Origin: Polaromonas sp.
GTDB taxonomy: Bacteria; Pseudomonadota; Gammaproteobacteria; Burkholderiales; Burkholderiaceae
Assembly: GCA_013823505.1 (NCBI GenBank)
Contig: PNMH01000002.1
Location: 52,349 to 116,348, forward strand
Reading direction: 5' to 3'
DNA: 64,000 nucleotides
The translations under genes and the position numbers were made by a program. The notes beneath the pieces were generated by a model. It was not told the DNA's origin and made no database searches. It saw only the letters and a list, made by a program, of their open reading frames with translations. Shown one piece after another: positions 62,878-64,000 of the stretch; position 1 is the first letter of the stretch; every line of letters begins with the position of its first letter.

Positions 62878-63663
62878 ATGAACACGACGTGGATTGCGGT
62901 GCTGGGAGCGTTGGCCGTGCTGGGTCTGGTGGCCCTGGCCGTCTGGCGCTTGCGCACCACCCGCGAATCGTCGGGCCGGGAAGACCGCTACAGCCCGGAA
63001 CGGCTGATGACGCCCGAACAGGCCCAGATGCTGGACTACTTGCAGGACACGTTCCCTGGGCAGGTGGTGCTGCCCAACCTGCTGCTCAGGGACCTGTTGT
63101 CGGTGCGCCGCGCCGCCAACCGCAAACGCGCCGAGGACCGGCTCAACAAGCAAAAGGTGGACTTTGTGGTGTGTGGGGACGATGGCAAGCCGACCTTCGC
63201 CTTCGACATCGAGCAGCACCCCCTGAGCAACGCCCGGCACAAGGCCCACATGGTGAAGCTGAAAAACCGCATTCTCAAGAGTGCCGGGGTGCGCTTCGTC
63301 TTTCTCAAGAACGGCCTGCACCGCATGCCCTCACCCGCCGACTTTCGCAAGCAGCTCAATCTGGCCGAATTGCCCAAACCCGTGGTGAAGGAAAAAGAAG
63401 AACCCAAGGACAGTCGGCGCCAGCAGCTGGAGAGCCAGTTCTCGGAATTCGACTCGCTCAACACCAACACCGCGTTTCGCGATTCCGAGGTCATGGGTTT
63501 GAGCGGGCTGATGGACCTGAACCAGGAAAGCCGCCGTGGCGGTTTCAGCCGTGCGTACAGCAACAGCGGCTTCAACCCGCCACGCTCCAAGAGCAACGGC
63601 CCCAACAGCAAGTCGCCGGGCGAGAGCCGGTTCGACGCCATGGACGTGCGCGGCAGCCGCTGA
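62878..63663 (+). CDS. DUF2726-domain membrane-anchored protein
   Basis: This 261-residue protein starts after CAGGAG. It has one N-terminal membrane helix ([19 protein letters not shown]) and a DUF2726 domain, which resembles a PD-(D/E)XK fold: [25 protein letters not shown] holds the D and E-type residues. The C-terminal 100 residues are low complexity. DUF2726 proteins are common in Burkholderiales, and their function is unknown. It converges with glmU and is followed by a strong terminator. Confidence 0.85.
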   Translation: MNTTWIAVLGALAVLGLVALAVWRLRTTRESSGREDRYSPERLMTPEQAQMLDYLQDTFPGQVVLPNLLLRDLLSVRRAANRKRAEDRLNKQKVDFVVCGDDGKPTFAFDIEQHPLSNARHKAHMVKLKNRILKSAGVRFVFLKNGLHRMPSPADFRKQLNLAELPKPVVKEKEEPKDSRRQQLESQFSEFDSLNTNTAFRDSEVMGLSGLMDLNQESRRGGFSRAYSNSGFNPPRSKSNGPNSKSPGESRFDAMDVRGSR

Positions 63664-63682
63664 AGCGACACCGCACCCACCC

Positions 63683-63712
63683 ACAGGCTCCTCAGGGAGC
63701 CTGTTTCTTTTT
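63683..63712. terminator. Intrinsic terminator between the DUF2726 gene and glmU
   Basis: ACAGGCTCC (63683-63691), a 4-nt loop and GGAGCCTGT (63696-63704) form a perfect stem followed by TTCTTTTT on the plus strand. It terminates the DUF2726 gene and overlaps the last codons of glmU. Confidence 0.85.
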
Positions 63713-64000
63713 CTGCGGCCGCTGCCAGTTGGCGATGCCGACCTGCTTGCCGCGCGCCACCGACAACGCACCGGGCGCCGTGTCCTTGGTGATGGTGGAG
63801 CCGCCACCCACCGTGCCGCCCGCGCCAATGGTGACCGGGGCCACCAGCACGCAGTTGCTGCCCACATGCACGTCGGCCTCGATCACGGTGCGATGCTTGT
63901 TGGCGCCGTCGTAGTTGGCCGTGATGCTGCCGGCACCGTAGTTCACCCGCTCGCCCACCGTGGCGTCACCCAGGTAGGCCAGGTGGTTGGCTTTGGCGCC
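63692..64000 (-). CDS. glmU: Bifunctional UDP-N-acetylglucosamine pyrophosphorylase/glucosamine-1-phosphate acetyltransferase, C-terminal part
   Basis: The visible 102 codons are the left-handed beta-helix end of Glm[25 protein letters not shown], then [22 protein letters not shown] and [14 protein letters not shown] at the end. The remainder lies beyond the window. GlmU completes UDP-GlcNAc synthesis after GlmS and GlmM, and its proximity to glmS is the usual arrangement in many proteobacteria. Confidence 0.95.
   Translation of the reverse strand, partial: GAKANHLAYLGDATVGERVNYGAGSITANYDGANKHRTVIEADVHVGSNCVLVAPVTIGAGGTVGGGSTITKDTAPGALSVARGKQVGIANWQRPQKKKQAP

Noticed and set aside
62082..62960. 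Long N-terminal extension of glmS
   Set aside because: GlmS needs Cys directly after Met, which fixes the start at 62081; the extension is antisense to the Lrp gene.

Overview
The window looks like a betaproteobacterial chromosome, probably Burkholderiales/Comamonadaceae. The flanks are GC-rich and carry Bug/TctC-type solute-binding proteins, a tandem glycine riboswitch, a LivH/LivK pair and a glmS-asnC/lrp-glmU neighbourhood. The genus is not provable from the sequence alone.

Left flank (1-10.2 kb): small-molecule metabolism. It holds a branched-chain amino-acid-type ABC permease (cut by the window edge) and its binding protein, a GntR regulator with a visible operator, a DadA-like FAD oxidoreductase behind a glycine riboswitch, a Bug-family binding protein, an M20 amidohydrolase, two LysR regulators, a UraD-like decarboxylase and a second Bug protein.

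Centre (10.57-60.19 kb): I read this as one Tn7-like transposon of about 49.6 kb. Its 31-bp inverted ends match perfectly (10565-10595 and 60163-60193). Each end carries repeated TnsB-type sites, and the right end lies 23 bp beyond the glmS stop codon, the classical attTn7 position. A core of tnsA-tnsB-tnsC (minus strand) and two tniQ/tnsD-like genes (plus strand), with two small HTH regulators, sits in the middle (35.2-43.6 kb) instead of at one end. No CRISPR array or Cas gene was seen.

Cargo left of the core: a Lon-like AAA+ ATPase; a subtilisin-like protease in tandem with a large membrane-anchored patatin; two membrane proteins; a HEAT-repeat/transmembrane/NACHT-like NTPase; and a seven-gene type I restriction-modification operon. 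That operon also carries an unknown gene, a NucS-like nuclease broken by an in-frame TGA, an M15-like protein and a NYN ribonuclease-like protein.

Cargo right of the core: a Gabija-like pair (OLD/TOPRIM nuclease plus UvrD helicase), an orphan SLATT protein, a small PD-(D/E)XK-like nuclease with an amber codon at the expected fourth position, an unknown gene, a 2170-residue nuclease-STAND NTPase overlapping a 256-residue partner, and a phospholipase-D-family nuclease.

Right flank (60.2-64 kb): glmS, a divergent Lrp/AsnC regulator, a DUF2726 protein and the end of glmU. The transposon is therefore a mobile defence island docked at glmS. The least described parts are the protease-patatin pair, the giant STAND module and the HEAT-NACHT protein.
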